42,545 nucleotides of DNA from Methanocorpusculum sp. (GTDB lineage: Archaea > Halobacteriota > Methanomicrobia > Methanomicrobiales > Methanocorpusculaceae), in contig DALTWG010000008.1 in the NCBI GenBank assembly GCA_029987245.1, positions 1-42,545 of the forward strand, given 5' to 3'. The notes below the pieces were generated by a model. That model saw only the letters and a list, made by a program, of their open reading frames with translations, did no database searches and was not told the DNA's origin. The position numbers and the translations under genes were made by a program. This document shows positions 1 through 7,677 of this stretch, piece by piece (position 1 is the stretch's first letter; each line of letters opens with the position of its first letter).

Positions 1-591
1 TGATACAGTAAAAGTTGTCTTGGACTCAGTAAATCCGGTTGACGCAGGTGTTGGTGTTGGGGTGGGAGTTTGTGTTTTGATTGCCTCAGGGTTTGTATTC
101 TCTCCATCAACAAGCTGATCTGGAGATATGAAGGATGAAATTACTGAATTTCCTGAGCAATGCTGAATAGTTACAACATTAATCGTCTGACCTGCCAGCG
201 TTGATGGAACTGTACCGGTTAACTCCACTTGAATCTGAAATTCATAATCAAAATTGATGAAGAAACTGGGTATTTCAGCAGACTTTCCCTGTCTTGTTGT
301 ATACGTTAATTCATGCGATCCAGCGATAGGGGTAATTTCCCATCCTGCATCTGATAACGGCGTTTCTAATTTGATGGTTTCGGTAGACCTTGGATAATCA
401 TGCGGGAAATAGAGCATTATGGTTGCTTTTACAGTGTCCCCGACCTGCAATACTTCATCCGGCGATATAGTATAAGTTGTCTTTGATTCACTAAATCCGG
501 TCATCGCACAGCCAGATCCACAGAATATCGTAAACACTAGAAACAGTGTCAGTAATCCAATAAATATCCTTTTAGCAGTCATAATTTTCAT
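1..591 (-). CDS. Surface lipoprotein with repeated domains, C-terminus off the window
   Basis: Open from an ATG at 591 to the window edge (197 codons, no stop). Residues 5-28 form a positively charged start, a hydrophobic segment and a GSGC lipobox-like site, so it is probably exported and lipid-anchored. A domain of about 150 residues begins with TGFSESKTTYTIS at residue 31. After a Thr-Pro linker (residues 173-182) the same signature starts again at residue 185 as TGFTESKTTFTVS, so the protein is built from tandem beta-rich units and continues beyond the window. No enzyme motif is visible. A structural or adhesive cell-envelope role is inferred from the export signal and repeats only. A second in-frame ATG lies at 582. 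Confidence 0.75.
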   Translation of the reverse strand, partial: MKIMTAKRIFIGLLTLFLVFTIFCGSGCAMTGFSESKTTYTISPDEVLQVGDTVKATIMLYFPHDYPRSTETIKLETPLSDAGWEITPIAGSHELTYTTRQGKSAEIPSFFINFDYEFQIQVELTGTVPSTLAGQTINVVTIQHCSGNSVISSFISPDQLVDGENTNPEAIKTQTPTPTPTPASTGFTESKTTFTVS

Positions 592-760
592 GTTTATAAT
601 ATGATAATTAACTCCAAATATCATAAAGGTATCGAACCTCGGTCATTTCTGTGTCATCCTGAAAAATTTGCCGGCTCTTTATCTTTCCCAACATACATAA
701 AATCTGTTCACATCTTGGAATAGCAAAATGCTGCTAATGATTTTTGCAGATGCTCGCGAT

Positions 761-910
761 GCTGCTAATGAAATATGGCTTATTTCGGCGAATGGAGCAA
801 GATTTCGGGGGGAGTGCAGAATCGCACGGAAAAACCGTGCTCACCCTTTCGGCTAAAGCCTCAAGGCAGTGCAGCATTTTGGGTATTTTTGCTTGTGTTG
901 AGATTTTTGT
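761..910 (+). repeat. Dispersed non-coding repeat, copy A
   Basis: This copy starts with GCTGCTAATGAAATATGG and ends in a T-rich tail near GAGATTTTTG. It matches copy B (1653-1772, same strand) and copy C (3341-3475, opposite strand) over about 95 bases. Compared with them it carries about 45 extra bases at 819-864, which are a copy of a second repeat. Short ORFs reading through it look like chance. The rest of the 368-base gap (592-959) is AT-rich and holds only the promoters of its neighbours. Confidence 0.8.
819..864 (-). repeat. Hairpin repeat nested inside copy A
   Basis: The element holds a 6-bp stem (GCACGG/CCGTGC, loop of five A) followed by TTCGGCTAAAGCCTC, which contains a smaller GGCT/AGCC stem. 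The same unit occurs in the other orientation at 20328-20375 and 21247-21292. Its absence from copies B and C of the larger repeat suggests it inserted, although no clear target duplication is seen. Confidence 0.7.
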
Positions 911-959
911 CTATCGTCATGCAAAAAATTGATTATCTCCAAAATGAATATAGTTAGTT

Positions 960-1289
960 ATGGAAGGATATGTCAGCATCAGGGATGATGTTTTGAACCG
1001 TATTTCTGAGCATCTGCCGGAGTTAACAAAGCGGTTTGGTGTTTTGACGCTGGGTATTTTCGGTTCGGTTGCCCGGGGTGAGGATGATGTTGATTCCGAT
1101 GTTGATGTCCTGTATCTTTTTGAGGAGGGGAGAGGAGGTATGCGTGATCTTGCAGGTTTGAAGTTTTATCTTGAGGATTTGTTCGGGCGCGAGACTGATT
1201 TGATTTCGCTAAAATATGTTTCTCCGCTGATTCAGAAGTATGTTGCAGCTGATGCAATTTTATTCGGGCAGAAGGCGGCACTGGTATGA
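960..1289 (+). CDS. mntA: Minimal nucleotidyltransferase antitoxin, MntA type
   Basis: A 109-residue MNT-fold protein. The signature GSVARG (35-40) is followed at the exact GSX10DXD spacing by D47 and D49, with a third acidic candidate at D80. In characterised HEPN/MNT (type VII) pairs this enzyme uses ATP to add AMP units to the tyrosine of the partner toxin and so silences it. The gene overlaps the HEPN gene downstream by four bases (ATGA), the arrangement of a translationally coupled pair. The catalytic residues look intact. The substrate assignment rests on family knowledge. Confidence 0.85.
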   Translation: MEGYVSIRDDVLNRISEHLPELTKRFGVLTLGIFGSVARGEDDVDSDVDVLYLFEEGRGGMRDLAGLKFYLEDLFGRETDLISLKYVSPLIQKYVAADAILFGQKAALV

Positions 1290-1621
1290 GAAGCTGTGCG
1301 TTTTCGGATGAGGTTCTGGTCGGGCATATCCTGAATGAGTGCAGAAAAATTCTTGCTATAACGGAAAAAATCGATTACGGGATTTTCAAAAAGGAGACGC
1401 TGTATCAGGATGGTCTCATTCGTCCGCTGGAAATAATCGGTGAAGCAGCGGGAAATCTGTCGGAGGAGTTTTGCAGCAATCACCCGGAACTGCCGGTAAG
1501 GGAGATGCGTGCCATGCGCAATATTCTTGCTCATCAGTATTACAAGGTTGATATTGATTATGTCTGGCTGGCAGTTACGGAAGAGATTCCTTTGGTCTAC
1601 AAAGCTCTTTTGTGCGTCTGA
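1286..1621 (+). CDS. hepT: HEPN RNase toxin, HepT type (DUF86)
   Basis: 111 residues, all-helical in character. The active-site motif RX4HXY is complete: R78, H83, Y85 (RNILAHQY). HEPN toxins of this type cleave RNA as dimers, and Y85 corresponds to the tyrosine that the MntA partner AMPylates. The start ATG overlaps the mntA stop by four bases. The pair sits alone between two direct copies of a dispersed repeat (761-910 and 1653-1772), which fits a mobile defence or stability module. Confidence 0.87.
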   Translation: MRSCAFSDEVLVGHILNECRKILAITEKIDYGIFKKETLYQDGLIRPLEIIGEAAGNLSEEFCSNHPELPVREMRAMRNILAHQYYKVDIDYVWLAVTEEIPLVYKALLCV

Positions 1622-1652
1622 TCCGGAGTTGTCTTTTTTACTGTGGTGAATC

Positions 1653-1772
1653 GCTGCTAATGGTGCTGTTAATGCTGCTAATGAAATATGGCTTATTTCG
1701 CCGAACGGAGCAAGATTTATGGGGGAGTGCAGCGGTGCAGCATTTTGACTATTTTTGCTGTGCGTAGAATTT
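1653..1772 (+). repeat. Dispersed non-coding repeat, copy B
   Basis: This copy begins with two GCTGCTAAT units, then runs in step with copy A (ATGGCTTATTTCGCCGAACG and onward to GCAGCATTTTG) but lacks the nested hairpin element. It occupies the centre of the 302-base gap between hepT and the Schlafen-like gene. The remainder of the gap is AT-rich with a short C-run near 1840 and the promoter of the next gene. Confidence 0.8.
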
Positions 1773-1923
1773 CCGGATGCCGGGAGAGACCGGTTTTTTC
1801 GTTAGATTTTTCGTAGACTATCTCCGTAAAGTCCTTACACCCCCACCCCCCTCTCAAAAAATTCATATCCTATTCCAACCCATGTATTGCATAGTTAAAC
1901 AAAGAAAGACAGCGTGGTAAAGC

Positions 1924-3312
1924 ATGCCTGAAAATCAAAATACAGAATGGAAAGAAACATGGCGCGATGAATATCTGAAATGGGTATGCGGCTTTGCAAA
2001 TGCACAGGGAGGAAAAATCTGCATCGGCATTGATGATACAGGAAATATCAAACCACTTAACAATATACCCAAACTCCTTGAAGACATTCCGAATAAAATA
2101 AAAATGACACTGGGAATCGTTACTGACGTAAACCTCATCAGCACTGCAGACGGCGAATATGTCGAAATTGCTATTGACCCTCAGCCCTACCCCATCTCAT
2201 ACCACGGAGAATACCATTACAGAAGCGGCAGTACAAAACAAATACTAACCGGACATCAGCTGAACCAGTTTCTTATGAGAAAAATGGGAATCTCCTGGGA
2301 CAGCGTCCCCGTATCCGGCGTGAAAACAGAACACATGCGGATGGACTCCTTTGATATATTCAGAGAAAAAGCAGTTAAAAGCGGAAGAATGACCAATGAG
2401 AATGTAAACATAGACAATACAAACCTGCTTGACAGCCTGAACCTGACAGACGGCGACCTTGTAAAACGCGCAGGAATTTTGCTGTTCCATCATAATCCGG
2501 AAAAATGGATACCGGGCAGCTACATTAAAATCGGTTACTTCACATCAGACGCCGACATACTGTATCAGGACGAAATCCACGGATCACTGCTTCAGCAGGC
2601 AGAAAAAACAATTGATTTGATATTTACCAAGTATCTCAAAGGTATAATTTCCTATGATGGAATAACACGGGTTGAAAATTACCCGTATCCAAGAGAAGCA
2701 ATCCGCGAAGCGGTACTCAATGCGATTGCTCATAAAAATTACGCATCTCTGATACCAATACAGATAAAAATCTATGATGATAAGATATTCATCAGTAATG
2801 ACGGCGTTCTTCCAGACGGCTGGACAATCGAAACTCTCATGAACCGGCATAAATCCCAGCCTTATAATCCGCTTATTGCAAATACCTTTTACCGTGCGGG
2901 ACTGATTGAAAGCTGGGGGAGAGGTATTGAAAAAATTAATACCGTTTGCACAGGTTTCGGTATTGCTGCACCTGAATTTGATATCCATACAGGAGATTTT
3001 GCAGTTGTCTTCAAAGCAAAAGTACGCATAAGTGATGTCCCTCAAGATGTCCCTCAAGATGTCCCTCAAGATGTCCCTCAAGATGTCCCTCAAGAAGTCT
3101 CCCATGAAGTCTCCGAAAGTTCTGGTATTGAACGCAAAATACTGGACATGATTGAATCCGATAATAAGATAACAACTGAAACCATGGCATCAGCCCTTAA
3201 TATAAGCAGAAAAACGATTCAGAGATGTATCAGTAAAATGCATAATGTTCATTATGTCGGCAGCGGATACAGCGGACATTGGGAAATAGACAATAGCAAT
3301 GAAAACAGCTAA
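1924..3312 (+). CDS. Schlafen AlbA_2 domain protein with GHKL-like ATPase domain and winged helix
   Basis: 462 residues in three parts. Residues 5-120 are an AlbA_2/Schlafen AAA_4 domain (EWKE near the start, FANAQGGKICIGIDD). Residues 255-345 match the HATPase_c_4 type found in this family (EAVLNAIAHKNY, then NPLIANTFYRAGLIESWGRG). Residues 400-460 form a helix-turn-helix (MASALNISRKTIQR). A DVPQ tandem linker joins the last two. Such proteins are often annotated as RecG-like transcriptional regulators, though no helicase motifs are present. Several relatives occur in defence islands. It lies alone between inverted repeat copies B and C. Role unproven; regulator or defence effector are both possible. 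Confidence 0.75.
   Translation: MPENQNTEWKETWRDEYLKWVCGFANAQGGKICIGIDDTGNIKPLNNIPKLLEDIPNKIKMTLGIVTDVNLISTADGEYVEIAIDPQPYPISYHGEYHYRSGSTKQILTGHQLNQFLMRKMGISWDSVPVSGVKTEHMRMDSFDIFREKAVKSGRMTNENVNIDNTNLLDSLNLTDGDLVKRAGILLFHHNPEKWIPGSYIKIGYFTSDADILYQDEIHGSLLQQAEKTIDLIFTKYLKGIISYDGITRVENYPYPREAIREAVLNAIAHKNYASLIPIQIKIYDDKIFISNDGVLPDGWTIETLMNRHKSQPYNPLIANTFYRAGLIESWGRGIEKINTVCTGFGIAAPEFDIHTGDFAVVFKAKVRISDVPQDVPQDVPQDVPQDVPQEVSHEVSESSGIERKILDMIESDNKITTETMASALNISRKTIQRCISKMHNVHYVGSGYSGHWEIDNSNENS
3034..3117 (+). repeat. 12-base in-frame tandem repeat (DVPQ linker)
   Basis: Five perfect copies of GATGTCCCTCAA run from 3034 to 3093, followed by two decayed copies (GAAGTCTCC type). They encode DVPQ five times, then EVSH and EVSE. 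The repeat is in frame, so slippage would change linker length without a frameshift. Confidence 0.9.
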
Positions 3313-3340
3313 CCTGTTCACCGTCTTACGTATGTCGTAC

Positions 3341-3475
3341 TAGCAAAAATCTCAACACAAGCAAAAATACCTAAAATGCTGCACCGCTGCACTCCCCCCG
3401 AAATCTTGCCCCGTTTGCCGAAATAAGCCAATTTTCATTAGCAGCATTAGCAGCATTAGCAGCAGCATTAGCAGC
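3341..3475 (-). repeat. Dispersed non-coding repeat, copy C (inverted)
   Basis: Read on the minus strand it starts with four GCTGCTAAT-type units and continues like copies A and B to a GTGTTGAGATTTTTG end, which matches copy A best. It fills most of the 258-base space between the Schlafen-like gene and the convergent primase gene. No gene is supported here; the 65-codon ORF across it is a shadow. Confidence 0.8.
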
Positions 3476-3570
3476 AACCCGCCCCCCTTTAGAAAAAACC
3501 CGACACAAAACACAAAAACAAAACAGAAAATGAAAAGTCAAAATGGCTATAGAACAGACCTGACCCAACC

Positions 3571-5373
3571 CTACTTCTGATGCATCCCCTTAAACCCCCT
3601 TACACCGCCGGAGACAATCCCCTCCTCATACCCGAGCATCTTGCATGCTCCGTACAGCTTCCTCGCCTCCAGATCCGAAAGCACCAGACCATTAGGCGAC
3701 TTCTTCGTCCGGTACTCCACCCCGTTCGCCTCACAGTACTCCTGATACCGCGTCACCAGCTCCCTCCGCGGCGTGAAATACTTTGCATCCTTCAGCTCAT
3801 AATTTTCCCGCAGGAACGAAAGCATATCCGAACCGATTAAAAACGCAAGCTGCTCAGCCTTCATACAAACCGGCGCACGCGGAAGCTGCCCCTCTTTCAG
3901 ATACTTCAGCAGATAATCCACCGCAGTGGAAAAAATCGCATCGCCCTCTGCAATTAACGCATCCTTAATACCCGCATTATCCTGTGTGAACTCATGACAG
4001 AACTCCACCGTATCAATTCTGTCCAGCTCAGCCTTGCCAAGCGGCCGGTCAAACTCCGGCAGCACATTCGTCACCGCAACCGGCAGACAATTCAGCTTCG
4101 TCTTCCGGTTGTTCTGATGCATTAACCTGAACCGCATTGTCTCCTTTTCGCCTGATGCAATGTCTTTCAAGGCCGACGAACTCAGCCGCCCCGACTCCCC
4201 GTCCGCCTCCGGAAAGACCGCAATCCGCTTTGGCAGCGCCTGCACAAGCGTAGGAGACGGCCGGTCCGCATTCCCGCTGTAAATCTGCGACAGTGCAGCT
4301 CTGCCGAACTCATCGCCGTAGACCTCTGCAAGCACATCCGAAATAACCGACTTGCCGTTCCTTCCCGTACCGAAGAAAAACACAAACCTCCGCGCCGGGT
4401 TGCCGCCGTAGAGCGAATAGCCGATAAGCGATTTCAGATACTCAGCCTTTTCAGCCGCCTGGGCTGCGCGTACAGCCGGCTCAAGCTTGTCGTCAGTCAT
4501 CAACAGCTTCAGCTCATCTTCCCACACCTGCGAGCGCTTTCCCGGCGTATAGGTTTGCGGGATATACACCGTAGGGTACTGGCTTTTCAGCGACGGGTAT
4601 TCCCACGGCTCATAGATTTTGCCGGTCTTTGCATCGAGCACCCCGTTTTTGAATGCAACCAGGTCCGTGTTGGACTTCTCGGAAAAATCCACCGACATCG
4701 CCGGAGCCGCGAATTTCAGCATCGCAACTGCTCCGGCAAGACTGCCGGAATGTTTCACATGCCGGTAGAATTCAGTCGGTACGCAGCCGTCGTGATCAAT
4801 CCAGTTCGGCTCTTCTGGTGCAACCGAGCGGCCCACAAACCGTGCGGCAAGAATTTCTTTTTTGTTCGCGGGCTCATAGTGGTTTTCCATCCACACATAC
4901 CACTGCCTGGACGCGGAGTCATACACAAACCAGTCGCCGCATTCCGCCTGGAAGCGGAAGGCGTTGCCGTCGTCGGTAAAGGTAAAGAACTGTTTGTTCA
5001 ATGTCCGGCAGGATTTTATTCGCTCCCACGGGGGAAGCACTTCCTGGCTTACGCTGGTGGTTCTCTGCAGGTGGTTGAAGTGTCCTTCGCTTCCGCCGAA
5101 TTCCTGTATGAGTTCGGCTTTAAAGAAGTCCTGGAGTCCGGCGACGGATTTCTGGAGAAGGGTGCCGTCGGCGGGGTCGTTTTTCGTACATACTGTTCTC
5201 TCACCGCGTTTCAGTTCGTAGGTGCGTGAAAGCGGGGTGGGGCCGAATTCGGGGACGAGTGCGTCTCCGTAGACGGCTTCAATTTCGACAGCGTAGAAAT
5301 CTTCGCCAAGGTGGAAGGTTACGGGTGCGCTGTCGGTTTTTTCTTTTTCTAATGTGGTATTTTCAGGTTCCAT
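3571..5373 (-). CDS. Phage/plasmid P4-D5 type primase-helicase
   Basis: 600 residues from the chosen ATG. The centre has a D5_N-like segment (FKNGVLDAKTG, about 241-252), then an SF3-helicase core: Walker A GTGRNGKS (335-342), Walker B-like RIAVFPEAD (383-391) and a sensor segment AVTNVLPEFD. This is the replicative helicase type of satellite phages, large DNA viruses and archaeal plasmids. I see no obvious archaeo-eukaryotic primase or Toprim motif in the N-terminal 230 residues, so priming activity is uncertain. The GTG at 5403 would give ten more residues, but AGGAGG eight bases before the ATG at 5373 settles the start. It marks an integrated element or its remnant. Confidence 0.85.
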   Translation of the reverse strand: MEPENTTLEKEKTDSAPVTFHLGEDFYAVEIEAVYGDALVPEFGPTPLSRTYELKRGERTVCTKNDPADGTLLQKSVAGLQDFFKAELIQEFGGSEGHFNHLQRTTSVSQEVLPPWERIKSCRTLNKQFFTFTDDGNAFRFQAECGDWFVYDSASRQWYVWMENHYEPANKKEILAARFVGRSVAPEEPNWIDHDGCVPTEFYRHVKHSGSLAGAVAMLKFAAPAMSVDFSEKSNTDLVAFKNGVLDAKTGKIYEPWEYPSLKSQYPTVYIPQTYTPGKRSQVWEDELKLLMTDDKLEPAVRAAQAAEKAEYLKSLIGYSLYGGNPARRFVFFFGTGRNGKSVISDVLAEVYGDEFGRAALSQIYSGNADRPSPTLVQALPKRIAVFPEADGESGRLSSSALKDIASGEKETMRFRLMHQNNRKTKLNCLPVAVTNVLPEFDRPLGKAELDRIDTVEFCHEFTQDNAGIKDALIAEGDAIFSTAVDYLLKYLKEGQLPRAPVCMKAEQLAFLIGSDMLSFLRENYELKDAKYFTPRRELVTRYQEYCEANGVEYRTKKSPNGLVLSDLEARKLYGACKMLGYEEGIVSGGVRGFKGMHQK

Positions 5374-5554
5374 AGAAGGTTCCTCCTTTTTTTCCTGCTG
5401 CACGGGGGTGTGCAGTCAGTTCTTCGATAATGTGTCTCTTGCAGCAGTCCGGGATTTCTCGAACGGGCCGGTTGTTCGAGAGACACATTCCGGTCTTTTC
5501 ATTGTAGCTTCCGCACATGGTGCAGAATTTTATTTTGGGAGTGTTTTTGAACAT
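5363..5554 (-). CDS. 63-residue cysteine-rich (zinc-binding) protein
   Basis: Cysteines at C11, C14, C24, C37 and C38 suggest one bound zinc. The ATG at 5554 is preceded by GGTGAGG, a good ribosome site. Its end overlaps the primase start by 11 bases, so the two genes are probably co-translated. It is too small to classify; an accessory DNA-binding or replication factor of the same element is an inference from position. Confidence 0.6.
   Translation of the reverse strand: MFKNTPKIKFCTMCGSYNEKTGMCLSNNRPVREIPDCCKRHIIEELTAHPRAAGKKGGTFYGT
5382..5387 (-). promoter_or_regulatory. Ribosome binding site that fixes the primase start
   Basis: AGGAGG on the minus strand, eight bases before the ATG at 5373. 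It lies inside the coding end of the 63-residue gene and argues against the GTG at 5403. Confidence 0.75.
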
Positions 5555-5697
5555 GTTTTACCTCACCATAATTATGTTTGGTTTTAAGATTAATAAACTT
5601 TTCTCTAAAATGGTGGCAAAATTATTTTTTGAAATCATTTTGAATTATGTGAATCAACATGCATCATTTTTTATATTTTGCCGTCCAATGAATAGGT

Positions 5698-6306
5698 ATG
5701 GTATCTGCTCTTACTCTTCGTCTTCCGGACGAGCTGAAAGCAAAGTGCAGTGAATCTGCAGAGCGCGCGCAAAAAACGCTGAACAAATGGATTATCAATG
5801 CCTTGTCCGAGTATTTTGTTTTGAAGGAGCGGGAGGAAAAAAATGCGCAGCTTAGCGAGGATATCTCTGACTGGTATGACTGTGAATATGTTCTTACCGG
5901 AAAGACCGGGGAGCGCGCGCTTCCTTCGATAGGTGAATTCAAGCAGGAGGCGGCAGAAGAAAAGCTGCGGACCAGCTGCTGTCCGGGGTGCGGGCATTTT
6001 ACGCGGGTGGACGGGAGATTCTGCAGTTTCTGCGGTAAGGAGTTAAAATGGTTTGAGCATCCTGATGATGAGGCGGCAAATTATATTTATCGTCAGTATA
6101 CTGAAAAACACAAGGGCATTGGACAGGCGGGACCGGAGCATATGCGTTATCTTCTGGTCATTACATCATACGGGTTCAATAAGCGTGAGTATGAGGTTGC
6201 CGAGGCGATTAATAAGACAAAGTCGCGGACGGTTCTGAAAATTACGCGGGAAATGCTCGATGAGGCTGAGCGCGAGCTGGAAAAAGAGCGTGACGGGGAA
6301 GACTGA
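5698..6306 (+). CDS. Ribbon-helix-helix protein with zinc ribbon
   Basis: 202 residues. Residues 3-40 resemble a ribbon-helix-helix DNA-binding fold (ALTLRLPDELKAKCSESAER). C95-x2-C98 and C109-x2-C112 form a zinc ribbon. The C-terminal 90 residues are helical and unassigned. The TATA-like TTTTATATTTT at 5670-5680 lies about 24 bases before the ATG, so a leaderless transcript is likely. It is divergent from the primase pair and could control it; a 10-base palindrome CATAATTATG sits at 5567-5576 between them. The protein at 41975-42364 has the same two-domain plan. Confidence 0.65.
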   Translation: MVSALTLRLPDELKAKCSESAERAQKTLNKWIINALSEYFVLKEREEKNAQLSEDISDWYDCEYVLTGKTGERALPSIGEFKQEAAEEKLRTSCCPGCGHFTRVDGRFCSFCGKELKWFEHPDDEAANYIYRQYTEKHKGIGQAGPEHMRYLLVITSYGFNKREYEVAEAINKTKSRTVLKITREMLDEAERELEKERDGED

Positions 6307-6324
6307 ACAGTACATTTCTCCATC

Positions 6325-7347
6325 TTAATTGGATGAAGAATTGTTCTTTACTTCGCGCGCCTTCTTTTTTGCGGCATCTCCAAGTTCACGGATTGTTTCA
6401 AGATATGCTGTTTCAACCGGACTTAAATGCTCATTTTGATATTTTCTATATTCTGTAACGGCTTTGTCCACTGCTTTCTGATGGCTGATTGTTCCCGGAC
6501 CGGAAAGGATTTTGCGACCCCCTGATGAAAGGATTGCGTCCAGTTGTTTCACATAATCCTCCATATACATAGGGCGATGTTCAATTGCATTAATTTCCGC
6601 CAAATCAAAATAACCGGAAACAAGATTGTTGAGAATTTTCAGTTCATCAGCATCCAAGTAATTTTTTGCAATTGTTATATCTTTCAATGCGGGCAATTCT
6701 CCTGAAAAAGATGTAAGTCCCATAAACGGTTTTTCTGCATCAGCACGTTCATAAATAATTTCTGCAGCTGTGTGTCCGTGGGCTGCAAAGTGTAACTTAT
6801 TCTGTACAATCCTGAAAAACATAACTGACATTTCAGATTTCGGATCATAGTCTACACTGGTTGCATATAAATCCAGAACCTGGCGGTAAAGAACTTTTTC
6901 TGACGAACGGATATCACGAATCCGGTCAAGTAATTCTTTCCAGTATCCGGTTCCTCCGAGATTTTTCAGGCGTTCGTCATCAAGAACAAAGCCCTTTCTG
7001 ATATATTCATTCAGTCGTTTTGTTGCCCATTTACGAAATTCCGTGCCTCTGCGCGATTTAACCCGGTATCCGACAGAAATAATAACATCAAGGTTATAGT
7101 AGTTTTCCGGCTTGTGAGAAAATTCGATAAAATCGAATTTTCTCAAACAGTCTCGTTTTTCCAATTCTTTTTCTTCGAAAATGTTATTAATATGCGAGTT
7201 TATGGTTGATTTTGCCTTCTGGAAGAGGGCACTCATCTGGTCCTGAGTAAGCCATACTGTGTCGTTTTCAAATATTACATCAATATTTATTGATTCATCA
7301 TCAGTTTTGAAGACAACTATATTCTCATAGTGATTTAGTGATGGCAT
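6325..7347 (-). CDS. RhuM family protein
   Basis: 340 residues. The N-terminus (VWLTQDQMSALFQKAKSTIN) is a Bro/KilA-like helix-turn-helix start, and YYNLDVIISVGYRVKSRRGT with FRKWATKRL are hallmarks of the RhuM (virulence protein) family. The C-terminal half, rich in conserved helices around AAHGHTAAEIIYERADA, resembles the Fic-linked DUF found after RhuM. Function is unknown; relatives travel with mobile islands. Upstream, the nine-base AGTATTCGT occurs at 7359-7367 and 7391-7399, one on each side of a TATA-like stretch, and could be an operator. AAGGT lies nine bases before the ATG. Confidence 0.75.
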   Translation of the reverse strand: MPSLNHYENIVVFKTDDESINIDVIFENDTVWLTQDQMSALFQKAKSTINSHINNIFEEKELEKRDCLRKFDFIEFSHKPENYYNLDVIISVGYRVKSRRGTEFRKWATKRLNEYIRKGFVLDDERLKNLGGTGYWKELLDRIRDIRSSEKVLYRQVLDLYATSVDYDPKSEMSVMFFRIVQNKLHFAAHGHTAAEIIYERADAEKPFMGLTSFSGELPALKDITIAKNYLDADELKILNNLVSGYFDLAEINAIEHRPMYMEDYVKQLDAILSSGGRKILSGPGTISHQKAVDKAVTEYRKYQNEHLSPVETAYLETIRELGDAAKKKAREVKNNSSSN

Positions 7348-7397
7348 AGTATTACCTTAGTATTCGTTTTCTGAAAGGAATATACTTTGCAGTATTC

Positions 7398-7614
7398 GTC
7401 ACTCAAAAACAAAAAAAAACAACATGAGACTACGTCTCACGCACCCTCAATGAAATGAGATTCTTCCCGCTGAGTGGGAAGAAAACCTTTTCATCTAAAT
7501 CGCGTATTAGGGCGGCTAAAGGCTTCACACCCAATGCATGAAAATGTCTGATTGCTCTTACTCCGTAACTTATGAGTATATTGACACACATTGAATTATG
7601 TGTCACTCAAAAAC
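7398..7614. repeat. 13-base direct repeats bounding a 191-base segment
   Basis: GTCACTCAAAAAC occurs at 7398-7410 and exactly again at 7602-7614. The segment between holds several hairpins and an apparent transposon remnant. The whole gap 7348-7677 (330 bases) has no supported gene. A second inverted repeat (TGACACA/TGTGTCA, about 7581-7604) abuts the right copy. Confidence 0.5.
7423..7494 (+). mobile_element. Possible IS605-type (TnpB) 3-prime remnant with end hairpin
   Basis: A short open frame ends ETTSHAPSMK-stop at 7458, which resembles the usual TnpB C-terminus (EAPS-type tail). Directly after it comes an 8-bp stem TTCTTCCC/GGGAAGAA (7461-7483, loop of seven), framed by ATGAAA (7450) and TTTCAT (7494). 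That order, TnpB tail then hairpin, matches the right end of IS200/IS605 elements. The rest of the transposase is absent. The peptide similarity is short, so the call is tentative. Confidence 0.3.
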
Positions 7615-7677
7615 GACATTTTCATAGCAAATGATAAAAACAGGGGGTGGACAGTTACAAAAAGAAATCCTCCGTCC

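Noticed and set aside
744..957. Two overlapping 60-residue ORFs
   Set aside because: They lie inside the dispersed repeat, have no family similarity and are not kept open in the other copies.
979..1534. Minus-strand ORFs opposite mntA/hepT
   Set aside because: Composition is that of antisense shadows; the plus-strand genes have complete catalytic motifs.
3437..3475. CRISPR-like or microsatellite array of GCTGCTAAT units
   Set aside because: Units are 9-12 bases with no spacers; they are the variable start of the dispersed repeat. No CRISPR array was found anywhere in the window.
4555..5229. 224-residue plus-strand ORF inside the primase gene
   Set aside because: It is antisense to a well-supported helicase with Walker motifs and lacks any domain of its own.
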